Shown piece by piece: positions 1-5,082 of a stretch of 12,842 nucleotides of DNA (within the stretch, counting starts at the first letter, position 1; each line of letters starts with the position of its first letter). The notes below the pieces were generated by a model. That model saw nothing but the letters and a program-made list of their open reading frames with translations, was not told where the DNA came from and made no database searches. Both the position numbers and the translations under genes were made by a program. This stretch comes from Actinomycetota bacterium (GTDB lineage: Bacteria > Actinomycetota > Actinomycetes > Streptosporangiales > Streptosporangiaceae), in the NCBI GenBank assembly GCA_003140115.1, contig PLIQ01000115.1, forward strand, positions 14,462 through 27,303, in the 5' to 3' direction.

Positions 1-1
1 C

Positions 2-112
2 GAGGTGATCTCGGAACCTCTGCCCGCGCAGACCATCGGTGAACTGGCGGATCTCGCCGGACAGCCAGCGGACGAGTTTCGCGACCGGTACTGGAAATTC
101 CGCCCGCCCTGA
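2..112 (+). CDS. C-terminal fragment of an unidentified protein (cut by window edge)
   Basis: The first bases read as an open frame of 36 residues ending in TGA at 110-112. The tail ends in a tryptophan- and arginine-rich stretch (RDRYWKFRPP). Third codon positions are mostly G or C, as expected for a real gene in this genome, but the piece is too short to assign a family. A weak impression of an NAD(P)-binding or NmrA-like C-terminus is not enough for a call. The gene converges on the minus-strand MerR regulator, with 56 nt between the two stop codons and no obvious terminator hairpin there. Confidence 0.4.
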   Translation, partial: EVISEPLPAQTIGELADLAGQPADEFRDRYWKFRPP

Positions 113-168
113 TTGTCAGTGGCTGAGCTGGCGCAGCATTATCGTGCCGAACTGGGGTGGGAACGACC

Positions 169-1023
169 TCAATGGTTCGTGTCCCGCGTCGCCGACCAGG
201 CCACGGCTGGCGGCATGACAGCGAAAGGCATGGCGACATCGCAGATCTGCTGGTCTGCCGCTGCGAAGAGCGGCTCGGCATCTGGCCGGTAGACCTCTCT
301 GGGGGCTCCGGCTTGCCTGCGGCCGGGGGCGGATACCCAGCGCGCCAGCTGGTCGTAGATCGAGAGGATCGCGGGGATCTCGAAATGCGCCCTGGCTACC
401 GGGATGAAGGCTTCCCGGTGTGCGGCTTCAACTCGCCAGGCCAGCTCAGCCGGGTCTTCGGGCCGGTGCCTGACAGGAACGCACACTTCGACCGGGCCAT
501 CGCTGTCGGCGGTGACGATGCCGTGGAAGATGACGAAACGTTCGCCCGCTACACCGCCGCACCGCGCGGCGGTTGCGGTGAGCCGGGCTGCGGCTTCCCG
601 GATCCAGGCCAGCTGACCGACGTAGACGTGCCGCTGCTCGGTCAGCACCGTCTGCTCCGCGACGTCCCGTTCCCGGACGAGCAGTTCCGGCGCGGGCATC
701 CCCGACACGGCTACGCCCGGCCTGAGGCTGGCCATAACCTGCCGCTGGGCGGTGAACCGCCTTTCCGCCGAGCCCCAGTACGCGTCGATGAGCTCAGCGG
801 CTTCGGCTCCGGACGCGGACACCACCCTGCCCACTTCTGACAGCGGCATGTCCAGCAGGCGCAGCATGATGATCAACCGCGCGGTGTAGAGCTGACTTTC
901 GTGATACCTGCGGTAGCCGTTCCCCGGATCGACAGCTACCGGCCGCAGCAACCCCAGGCGCTCATACAACCGGAGAGCCTTGAGCGACAGCTGGGACCGG
1001 CGGGAGAACTCTCCGATCGTCAT
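169..1023 (-). CDS. MerR-family regulator with C-terminal GyrI-like effector-binding domain
   Basis: Predicted ligand-responsive transcription regulator of the BmrR/TipA-like MerR class. The N-terminus from MTIGEFSRRS is a typical MerR winged helix-turn-helix (KALRLYERLGLL, GYRRYHESQ, LDMPLSEVGRVV), about residues 1-70, followed by a linker helix. The C-terminal half (about 120 to 284) fits the GyrI-like fold that binds small molecules, with the usual ending ICDVAMPFAV. I start at the ATG at 1023, where the family usually begins. A GTG at 1044 would add seven residues, and neither has a strong ribosome-binding site. The gene lies 9-30 nt downstream of a stand-alone GyrI-like gene on the same strand, so the two are probably cotranscribed from the MerR-type promoter at 1596-1626. 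By family knowledge it would bind and bend that promoter when its ligand is present. The ligand is unknown. Confidence 0.85.
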   Translation of the reverse strand: MTIGEFSRRSQLSLKALRLYERLGLLRPVAVDPGNGYRRYHESQLYTARLIIMLRLLDMPLSEVGRVVSASGAEAAELIDAYWGSAERRFTAQRQVMASLRPGVAVSGMPAPELLVRERDVAEQTVLTEQRHVYVGQLAWIREAAARLTATAARCGGVAGERFVIFHGIVTADSDGPVEVCVPVRHRPEDPAELAWRVEAAHREAFIPVARAHFEIPAILSIYDQLARWVSAPGRRQAGAPREVYRPDAEPLFAAADQQICDVAMPFAVMPPAVAWSATRDTNH

Positions 1024-1053
1024 CTGCGCTGCCGGGCCCGCCACACACGATGT

Positions 1054-1557
1054 CTACCCCACCGGGAACGCCACGTCGAATACCTCGTCATCTGCCGCGG
1101 CGGCATAGAAGTCGGTCCAGAACGTTTCCCGGGGCGCGGCGGCGACCTGCAGGCCCTGGTCCTCGATCCACTTCCCGATCCCCCCGTAGACGTCACCGAG
1201 GCCGCCGGACTGGACCGTTCGCTTCTGCACGCGCACATAAGCTTCCCGGTGGGCCGGGATCGTGCGCGTAGCCGCACCATCCGGCGTAGCGGCGTCCGCA
1301 CGCAAGGGAGTACAGCACTCGACTGCCGTCTCGCCCTCGTTCGGGTTGCCCTCGTAAATCACGATGAACACCGGCTCGTCAGCCGCATGACCCCGCAGCA
1401 GATAAGGCTGCTCCGCCGTCCCGGCCGCCACGTCTCCCGCAGCCTTGTGCACCCGTGCCATCGCTTCGGGAAGCCATCGCTCCAAGGCTTCCTGGTCGAC
1501 CATGCGCTGCTCGGTGACAACAACCTGTCCTGGTACCTCTCGCATCCGAACGTCCAT
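1054..1557 (-). CDS. Stand-alone GyrI-like small-molecule-binding domain protein
   Basis: A 167-residue protein consisting essentially of one GyrI-like (SbmC/Rob C-terminal/BmrR effector) domain. Recognisable parts are an N-terminal beta strand (VRMREVPGQVVVTEQR), a central PAHREAYVRV strand, the helix and loop YGGIGKWIEDQGLQVAAAPRE, and the closing FDVAFPVG. The family binds hydrophobic drugs or heme-like ligands, and some members sequester toxins; E. coli GyrI also inhibits DNA gyrase. The ATG at 1557 has a good ribosome-binding site (GAGAGGG, about 7 nt away). It is the first gene of a two-gene operon with the downstream MerR regulator, which carries the same kind of domain, suggesting both sense the same compound. 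A gyrase role is not supported by sequence; the closeness to gyrAB may be chance. Confidence 0.75.
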   Translation of the reverse strand: MDVRMREVPGQVVVTEQRMVDQEALERWLPEAMARVHKAAGDVAAGTAEQPYLLRGHAADEPVFIVIYEGNPNEGETAVECCTPLRADAATPDGAATRTIPAHREAYVRVQKRTVQSGGLGDVYGGIGKWIEDQGLQVAAAPRETFWTDFYAAAADDEVFDVAFPVG

Positions 1558-1595
1558 GACACACCCTCTCGTGACTCGTGTCCGCCGACCCGCCC

Positions 1596-1626
1596 AGGAT
1601 CCAGCCCGCCCTTAGGGCAGGGTCAA
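1596..1626 (-). promoter_or_regulatory. MerR-type promoter/operator of the gyrI-merR operon
   Basis: Read on the minus strand, TTGACC (1621-1626) and GATCCT (1596-1601) are separated by exactly 19 bp, the stretched spacing typical of promoters activated by MerR-family proteins. The spacer contains an inverted repeat GCCCT-A-AGGGC (1608-1618) near its centre, with further matching bases outside. Transcription would begin about 30 nt before the ATG at 1557. The -35 followed by a dyad in the spacer matches known MerR operators in actinomycetes. Assignment to the adjacent regulator is inference. Confidence 0.6.
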
Positions 1627-1697
1627 GTGCTCACACCGGGCAAGATCAACTGCCGGAACGAGGTCTGCCTGTGTCTGCGTGTCTTCCCGTGTGGCCG

Positions 1698-1943
1698 CTA
1701 TGCCGGCTGCACGCGGGCTCCGCCGAGCTAGCGCGCCGTATCTCGCGTCGCGGGCAGGGCCTCAGCTGGCCGCAGCCCGGCGACCCGCTGATCGGTCAGC
1801 CGGAGGCTCACCTGCGGCTGGTCGCTGCGGAGTCCGCTGCCGAAGCCGGAGCGCTGGACCGCTCAGGCCTCGGTGACCTGCGCATCGACACCGACGGCCG
1901 AACCGCTGCAGAGGTAGCGGACCTGATCGCCCGGTGCTGGTAA
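1698..1943 (+). pseudogene. C-terminal remnant of a P-loop kinase-like protein
   Basis: The frame ending in TAA at 1941-1943 shows a kinase-like tail: RLHAGSAELARRISRRGQG, PGDPLIGQPEAHLR, then LRIDTDGRTAAEVADLI. This resembles the last third of actinobacterial P-loop (AAA/zeta- or shikimate-kinase-like) small kinases, where a base-recognition arm is followed by an IDTDG strand and a closing helix. No Walker A motif or N-terminal half exists upstream, because that DNA is occupied by the gyrI-like gene and its promoter on the other strand. The open frame extends back to a GTG at 1578, but that part looks like no protein and has no ribosome-binding site. I therefore read it as a truncated leftover. 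A small expressed protein cannot be excluded. Confidence 0.4.
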
Positions 1944-2352
1944 GTAGCCCCGAGAGCCAGGCCCGCTTCTCTGCGGGTTTCGGGACCTTCCCGGGTAGCT
2001 CGGGCGAACAACGCTCCGAGGTACCCGCGTAAATGCGAGGACTGGCGCTCTGCCTGGCAGAGGGGTGAGGTCATGCAAGAAGGCGGGGTCAGGCCGGCTC
2101 CGCCGGCGCGGGCGAGCGCTCGGGTCCCGCCCGCGGGAAATCTCCCCGGCCTGGACGGCCGCGATCTGGGTTTTGGCCCCGCCCTTGTCCCCGGGGCGGC
2201 CACCGATCTCGCTGAGAAAACCTCACTCAGCCGATCGGTTGATCGGCTCAGCCGTCAAGCTGGCCGGGTTATTCATCCGGCCGCCCGCCAGATCAGCTGA
2301 TGCGCGGCGGAACCTGCTGGTGCCACTCTGGAGATGCCAAGGAGGCGCCGAC
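1944..2352. other. 409-nt non-coding region rich in inverted repeats
   Basis: No convincing gene lies here on either strand; the open frames crossing it lack recognisable domains. It contains a series of inverted repeats: CTCTGCC-T-GGCAGAG (2048-2062), GCCGGC-TCC-GCCGGC (2093-2107), AGCCGATC-GGTT-GATCGGCT (2229-2248, a perfect 8-bp stem with a 4-base loop), GGCCGG-N9-CCGGCC (2262-2282) and the 10-bp palindrome ATCAGCTGAT (2292-2301). The last three lie within 125 nt upstream of the small membrane protein gene and could form its leader or operator. No known riboswitch class was recognised. Confidence 0.5.
1962..1980 (+). terminator. Short hairpin with T run after the kinase remnant
   Basis: CCCGC (1962-1966) pairs with GCGGG (1973-1977) around a six-base loop and is followed by TTT, 19 nt after the kinase remnant's stop codon. 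The position and form fit a weak intrinsic terminator that may have belonged to the intact kinase gene. The stem is only five pairs and the T run is short. Confidence 0.35.
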
Positions 2353-2640
2353 ATGAGCACTGACACGTCATCACCGGAGCCGGAGCCCGAGCCGTACGGG
2401 CCGGGCTCGTACATGAACATCGTGCGAGGCCGGGGACACCGGCCGCCGATGAGCAAGAGGAACAAGGTCTTCCTGTGGGTCTTCCTGGCCATCCAGGCGA
2501 TCTTCTTGGGCTGGACCATCTACACGGGCGTGGCAACCCCGCAGACCGGCCTCGGCCTCCCGCTCGGGCTGTGGGCCGTGTCGGTCGTGATCGGCGGCGC
2601 CATCTACCTCATATGGCAGCTGCCACGCAATCGGCGCTAG
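2353..2640 (+). CDS. Small two-helix membrane protein of unknown function
   Basis: A 95-residue protein starting at an ATG with an excellent ribosome-binding site (AAGGAGG, 7 nt upstream). The N-terminus is an acidic proline-rich run (SSPEPEPEPYGPGSY), followed by a basic stretch (RGRGHRPPMSKRNK). Two hydrophobic segments follow, about residues 38-57 (LWVFLAIQAIFLGW) and 72-89 (GLWAVSVVIGGAIYLIW), and a basic tail PRNRR. This predicts a hairpin in the membrane with both ends in the cytoplasm. Small proteins with an FLWVFLAIQAIF-like first helix occur in actinomycete accessory regions, but I know no function. It converges on tRNA-Ala. Its strong start signal and clean topology make it a real gene despite the poor family assignment. 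Confidence 0.7.
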   Translation: MSTDTSSPEPEPEPYGPGSYMNIVRGRGHRPPMSKRNKVFLWVFLAIQAIFLGWTIYTGVATPQTGLGLPLGLWAVSVVIGGAIYLIWQLPRNRR

Positions 2641-2666
2641 CCGCCGTCATCGCACAGCCGTGCTGC

Positions 2667-2696
2667 TCATCTGACCCGTAGTGATCTACCAGATGA
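2667..2696. terminator. Possible stem-loop between convergent small gene and tRNA-Ala
   Basis: TCATCTG (2667-2673) and CAGATGA (2690-2696) form a 7-bp stem with a 16-nt loop, between the stop of the small membrane protein and the 3' end of tRNA-Ala. Its location between convergent transcripts would suit a two-way terminator, but the loop is long and no T run follows. Confidence 0.25.
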
Positions 2697-2737
2697 TGCC
2701 GAGTAACCACACGTTGCTGTACATGAGGAAATATGCG

Positions 2738-2811
2738 TGGAGCTAAGGGGACTCGAACCCCTGGCCTTCTGGTTGCAAACCAGACGCTCTAACCAGCTGA
2801 GCTATAGCCCC
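2738..2811 (-). tRNA. tRNA-Ala (anticodon UGC)
   Basis: The minus strand folds as a 74-nt tRNA. The acceptor GGGGCTA pairs with TAGCTCC and the discriminator is A. The D arm is AGCTCAGCTGGTTAGAGC. The anticodon arm TCTGGTTTGCAACCAGA has loop TTTGCAA, giving anticodon TGC. The T arm is AGGGGTTCGAGTCCCCT. The 3' CCA is not encoded (the genomic bases after A73 are CGC), so it must be added by the CCA enzyme. Together with tRNA-Ile at 4934-5007 it forms the tRNA pair found downstream of gyrA in actinobacteria, here about 2.1 kb apart. Confidence 0.97.
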
Positions 2812-2828
2812 GAGATGTCTCGCGCCAA

Positions 2829-2843
2829 GGGTACCTGGTACCC
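2829..2843. repeat. 15-nt inverted repeat upstream of tRNA-Ala
   Basis: GGGTACC-T-GGTACCC is a perfect 7+1+7 inverted repeat ending 18 nt before the 5' end of tRNA-Ala and 44 nt after the glycosylase stop codon. It could be a protein-binding site in the tRNA promoter or a short terminator-like hairpin for the glycosylase transcript. No T run follows it on the minus strand. Confidence 0.4.
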
Positions 2844-2886
2844 GCCCGGCAGAGCACGGCCCCCGATAAGGACGAGGGCGGCCGAC

Positions 2887-3750
2887 TCACTTCAGCAGCC
2901 GGGACAGCCGCCGGTCGGCCAGTGGCTTGCCGCCCGTCTGGCAGGTCGGACAGTACTGCAACGCCGAATCAGCGAACGAAACTTCCTTGATCGTGTCGCC
3001 GCAGGCCGGACACTCCTGCCCGGCCCGGGCGTGCACTCGCAGCCCGCTCTTCTTCTCGCCCTTCAGGTCCGCCGCGGCCAGCCCCGCCGAACGCTCGATG
3101 GCCTCGCCCAGCGTCGTCTTGATCGCGTCGTACAGCACGGCGACGTCATCCGCCGTCAGGCTAGCGGCGATCTTGAACGGCGACATCTTGGCCACGTGCA
3201 GCACCTCGTCGGAGTAGGCGTTGCCGATGCCCGCGATGATGCTCTGGTCCCGCAGCACGCCCTTGACCTGCATCCGGCGGCCCGCCAGCAGGCCGGCCAG
3301 CGTGTCCAGCGTGAAATCCGCGGCCAGCGGATCCGGTCCGAGGGTGGCCACGCCAGGCACCTCGGCGGGGTCGCGGACCAGGTAGACGGCCAGGCGCTTC
3401 TTGGTTCCCTGCTCGGTCAGGTCGAACCCGGAGCCGTCGTCGAGCCGCAGCCGGAACATCAGCGGGCTCTTGCCCGGCTTGGGCGGCGCGGTGGGCAGGT
3501 TGTCGCGCCAGCGCAGCCAGCCGGCCCGGGCCAGGTGGGTGATCAGGTGCAGGCCCTGGTCGGTGGACAGGTCCAGGAACTTGCCGTGCCGGCCGACTTC
3601 GGTGATCACCTGCCCGGTTAGCGCCGTCAGCGGGGGGTCGAACGTCTTGAGCACCGAGAACGAAGCGGCGTCGGCGCGCGCGACGGCGTGGCCGACCGCG
3701 TGCTCACGCAGGAAGGCGGCCAGCGATTCCACTTCTGGCAGTTCCGGCAT
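2887..3750 (-). CDS. Fpg/Nei-family DNA glycosylase/AP lyase
   Basis: A 287-residue base-excision repair enzyme that removes oxidised bases and cuts at the abasic site. It begins MPELPEVE, giving the catalytic N-terminal proline and Glu3 after methionine removal, and carries a conserved lysine in RHGKFLDL (about 57). The helix-two-turn-helix DNA-binding motif is QSIIAGIGNAYSDE (about 169-182). A C-terminal zinc finger has Cys247, Cys250, Cys267 and Cys270 and ends PLADRRLSRLLK. The start is the ATG at 3750 because the proline must be residue 2; the open frame upstream has no family similarity. The finger arginine seen in E. coli Fpg (QRATFYC) is replaced (DSALQYC), as I recall for a separate actinobacterial subgroup, so its substrate may differ from 8-oxoguanine. 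It follows the HAD gene by 52 nt on the same strand. Confidence 0.92.
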   Translation of the reverse strand: MPELPEVESLAAFLREHAVGHAVARADAASFSVLKTFDPPLTALTGQVITEVGRHGKFLDLSTDQGLHLITHLARAGWLRWRDNLPTAPPKPGKSPLMFRLRLDDGSGFDLTEQGTKKRLAVYLVRDPAEVPGVATLGPDPLAADFTLDTLAGLLAGRRMQVKGVLRDQSIIAGIGNAYSDEVLHVAKMSPFKIAASLTADDVAVLYDAIKTTLGEAIERSAGLAAADLKGEKKSGLRVHARAGQECPACGDTIKEVSFADSALQYCPTCQTGGKPLADRRLSRLLK

Positions 3751-3802
3751 ACTTCCAGTCTGCCATGTGCCTACCGGAGGTTTGCGCCGGTCAGTGGACG
3801 GT

Positions 3803-4495
3803 TTATCCGGCTGAGGCGACCAGGTCGGGCAGTTCTGCGAGGTCGGCGAGCAGGTGGGTGGCACCGGCGCGGCGGAGCCTGCGGCCGTCGTGCACGTCGC
3901 TCAACACGCCGATCACGAGCCGGGCGCCGGCCCGGCGGGCGCACATGACCCCGCTCTCGGTGGCCGTGACCACGGCCACGTCCCGCACGTCGCCGATACC
4001 AAGGCGCAGGACCGCGGTGAGCACCAGGTCGGGCCAGGGAAACCCCCGGGCCACGTCGTCCGCGCACAAGATCAGGTCGCCGCGCTGCCACCAGGCCAGC
4101 CGTTCCATGATCAGGCTGAGCGCGGGCCGGGAAAGGCAGGACATCAGGCACACCTTGGTCCCGGCCGCGGACAGTTTGGCCAGCGCGTCGTTGGCGCCGG
4201 GCAGCGGAAGGGTACCGTACCGGTCGACGGCAGCCGGGAACGAGCGCTCGAAGGAGAGGTTCGCGGCCTGAGCCCGTATCTCGTCCTCGGGAAACAAGGT
4301 GCGGATGACGTCGGCCGGGGACCAGCCGCGGGTCCGGTCGAAGTGCACCATCGCCTTGACGTAGGCCGCCGTACCCGTGACCACACCCTGAGTCGCGATC
4401 GCCTCAGCGAACGCCCGCTCAAGCACGCTACCGTCGACTGCTGCGCCTCCGACTACGTCACAGCAGACCAGCGATACGGGAGACGTATCGCTCAC
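3803..4495 (-). CDS. HAD-superfamily phosphonatase-like protein, probably without normal catalytic site
   Basis: A 230-residue protein with the layout of phosphonatase-like HAD hydrolases. Motif I is LVCCDVVGGAAVD (Asp13). A helical cap follows with SFPAAVDRYGTLPLPGA. Motif II is KVCLMSCLSR. A region equivalent to motif III is CADDVARGFPWPDLVLTAVLRLG. The Rossmann end is ARLVIGVLSD...THLLADLAELPDLV. The nucleophile Asp13 is kept, but the second motif I position is Val15 and the usual motif IV GDxxxD is replaced by VTATESG, so Mg2+ binding should be impaired. The GTG start at 4495 is preceded by GAGG, which overlaps the DLW-39 stop; longer frames upstream only shadow DLW-39. The gene follows DLW-39 by 8 nt and is probably cotranslated with it. 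Function is unknown; a regulatory or binding role is inferred from the lost residues. Confidence 0.8.
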   Translation of the reverse strand: MSDTSPVSLVCCDVVGGAAVDGSVLERAFAEAIATQGVVTGTAAYVKAMVHFDRTRGWSPADVIRTLFPEDEIRAQAANLSFERSFPAAVDRYGTLPLPGANDALAKLSAAGTKVCLMSCLSRPALSLIMERLAWWQRGDLILCADDVARGFPWPDLVLTAVLRLGIGDVRDVAVVTATESGVMCARRAGARLVIGVLSDVHDGRRLRRAGATHLLADLAELPDLVASAG

Positions 4496-4503
4496 CGGCC
4501 GCC

Positions 4504-4629
4504 TCAGTCTTCGTCGGCGACGGTGGCCTCGTTCCACAGGTCGAGTTCGGCACGGTCGGCCTGCACCTTGCGCCAGACGGCGAACGCGCCCAGCCCCAGC
4601 AGTATGACCATCAATATCTTGATCTTCAC
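4504..4629 (-). CDS. DLW-39 family small protein
   Basis: A 41-residue protein with an N-terminal hydrophobic segment (KIKILMVILLGLGAFAVW), a charged helix (RKVQADRAE) and the signature LDLWNEAT with an acidic end (VADED). This matches the small DLW-39 family found near gyrA, DUF3566 and tRNA-Ile in actinobacteria. The GTG start at 4629 has GGAGGG 9 nt upstream. It is likely a single-pass membrane peptide with a cytoplasmic acidic tail. No function is known. Its stop codon (4504-4506) overlaps the ribosome-binding site of the HAD gene, so the two are translationally linked. The call rests on the DLW motif, size, topology and conserved location. Confidence 0.88.
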   Translation of the reverse strand: MKIKILMVILLGLGAFAVWRKVQADRAELDLWNEATVADED

Positions 4630-4933
4630 AGCGAGGAACCCTCCGCCTCAATGACATTCGGATCAGCCACGCCCGCAACCACCACCGCGGGTGCCCAGCA
4701 GCCTACCAACCCCAGCGCCCAAACCCCCCATCCAAGCAAGGCCCCAGCCCCATCCCTACGGCCCCGAGCCCCGTCCGCCCCGGCCCCAAGCACCACCCGC
4801 TACGGTCCCAGCCCCCCGCCCGCCGGGCGAAGCCCGGCACCGGGGGGTCCGGGGGGTCGCCCCCCCGGGCCAGTACTGCGGGGCCCCAGGCGAAGGTCGC
4901 CCGTAGGGCGAACAAGCAGCATTCGCCGCCGCG
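4630..4933. other. 304-nt non-coding, strand-biased G/C-run region between tRNA-Ile and DLW-39
   Basis: No gene is supported here. The plus strand from about 4710 to 4820 is very rich in C runs, so the transcript downstream of tRNA-Ile would be G-rich. Four GGGG runs at 4762-4787 on the minus strand (loops of 2, 5 and 3 nt) make a strong quadruplex candidate, and more G runs lie on either side. Hairpins include GCCGGGC-GAA-GCCCGGC (4822-4838), CCGGGGGG-TCGC-CCCCCCGG (4849-4868) and TCGCCC-GTA-GGGCGA (4897-4911). The 9-bp unit CCGGGGGGT occurs twice in tandem (4840-4857). The last hairpin, 22 nt past the tRNA 3' end, may help end or process the tRNA transcript. Confidence 0.6.
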
Positions 4934-5007
4934 TGGGGTTACGTGGACTTGAACCACGGGCCTCGTCCTTATCAGGGACGCGCTCTAACCGACTGAGCTA
5001 TAACCCC
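4934..5007 (-). tRNA. tRNA-Ile (anticodon GAU)
   Basis: The minus strand folds as a 74-nt tRNA. The acceptor GGGGTTA pairs with TAACCCC and the discriminator is A. The D arm is AGCTCAGTCGGTTAGAGC. The anticodon arm GTCCCTGATAAGGAC has loop CTGATAA, giving anticodon GAT. The T arm is CGTGGTTCAAGTCCACG. The 3' CCA is not encoded. It lies 75 nt downstream of the DUF3566 stop codon, its usual place in actinobacteria. A possible -10 element (GATAAT or TAGGAT) lies about 27-35 nt upstream of its 5' end. Confidence 0.97.
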
Positions 5008-5033
5008 ATTGACCTGCGGAAACAGGAGCAGCA

Positions 5034-5042
5034 ATTATCCTA
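5034..5042 (-). promoter_or_regulatory. Candidate -10 element for tRNA-Ile
   Basis: The minus strand reads TAGGATAAT here, holding two overlapping -10-like hexamers (TAGGAT and GATAAT) in an otherwise GC-rich spacer. A start about 20 nt before the mature tRNA 5' end would be reasonable. No convincing -35 was found, so the call is weak. Confidence 0.3.
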
Positions 5043-5082
5043 TCGTACCGGCGGAGCGGGTTGCGCCGCGACGCTTGAAGCG

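Noticed and set aside
157..840. Plus-strand open frame opposite the MerR regulator
   Set aside because: The minus strand gives a clear MerR plus GyrI-like protein; the plus frame shows no domain.
1808..2203. Minus-strand open frame with 131 codons over the kinase remnant and spacer
   Set aside because: Its C-terminal part is the antisense of the kinase-like tail and its N-terminal part is low-complexity. No ribosome-binding site or family match is seen.
3751..3864. N-terminal extension of the Fpg/Nei glycosylase
   Set aside because: The catalytic proline must follow the initiator methionine, which fixes the start at 3750.
4496..4678. N-terminal extension of the HAD protein
   Set aside because: This part is an off-frame reading of the DLW-39 gene, and a GTG with a GAGG site at 4495 gives the expected HAD N-terminus.
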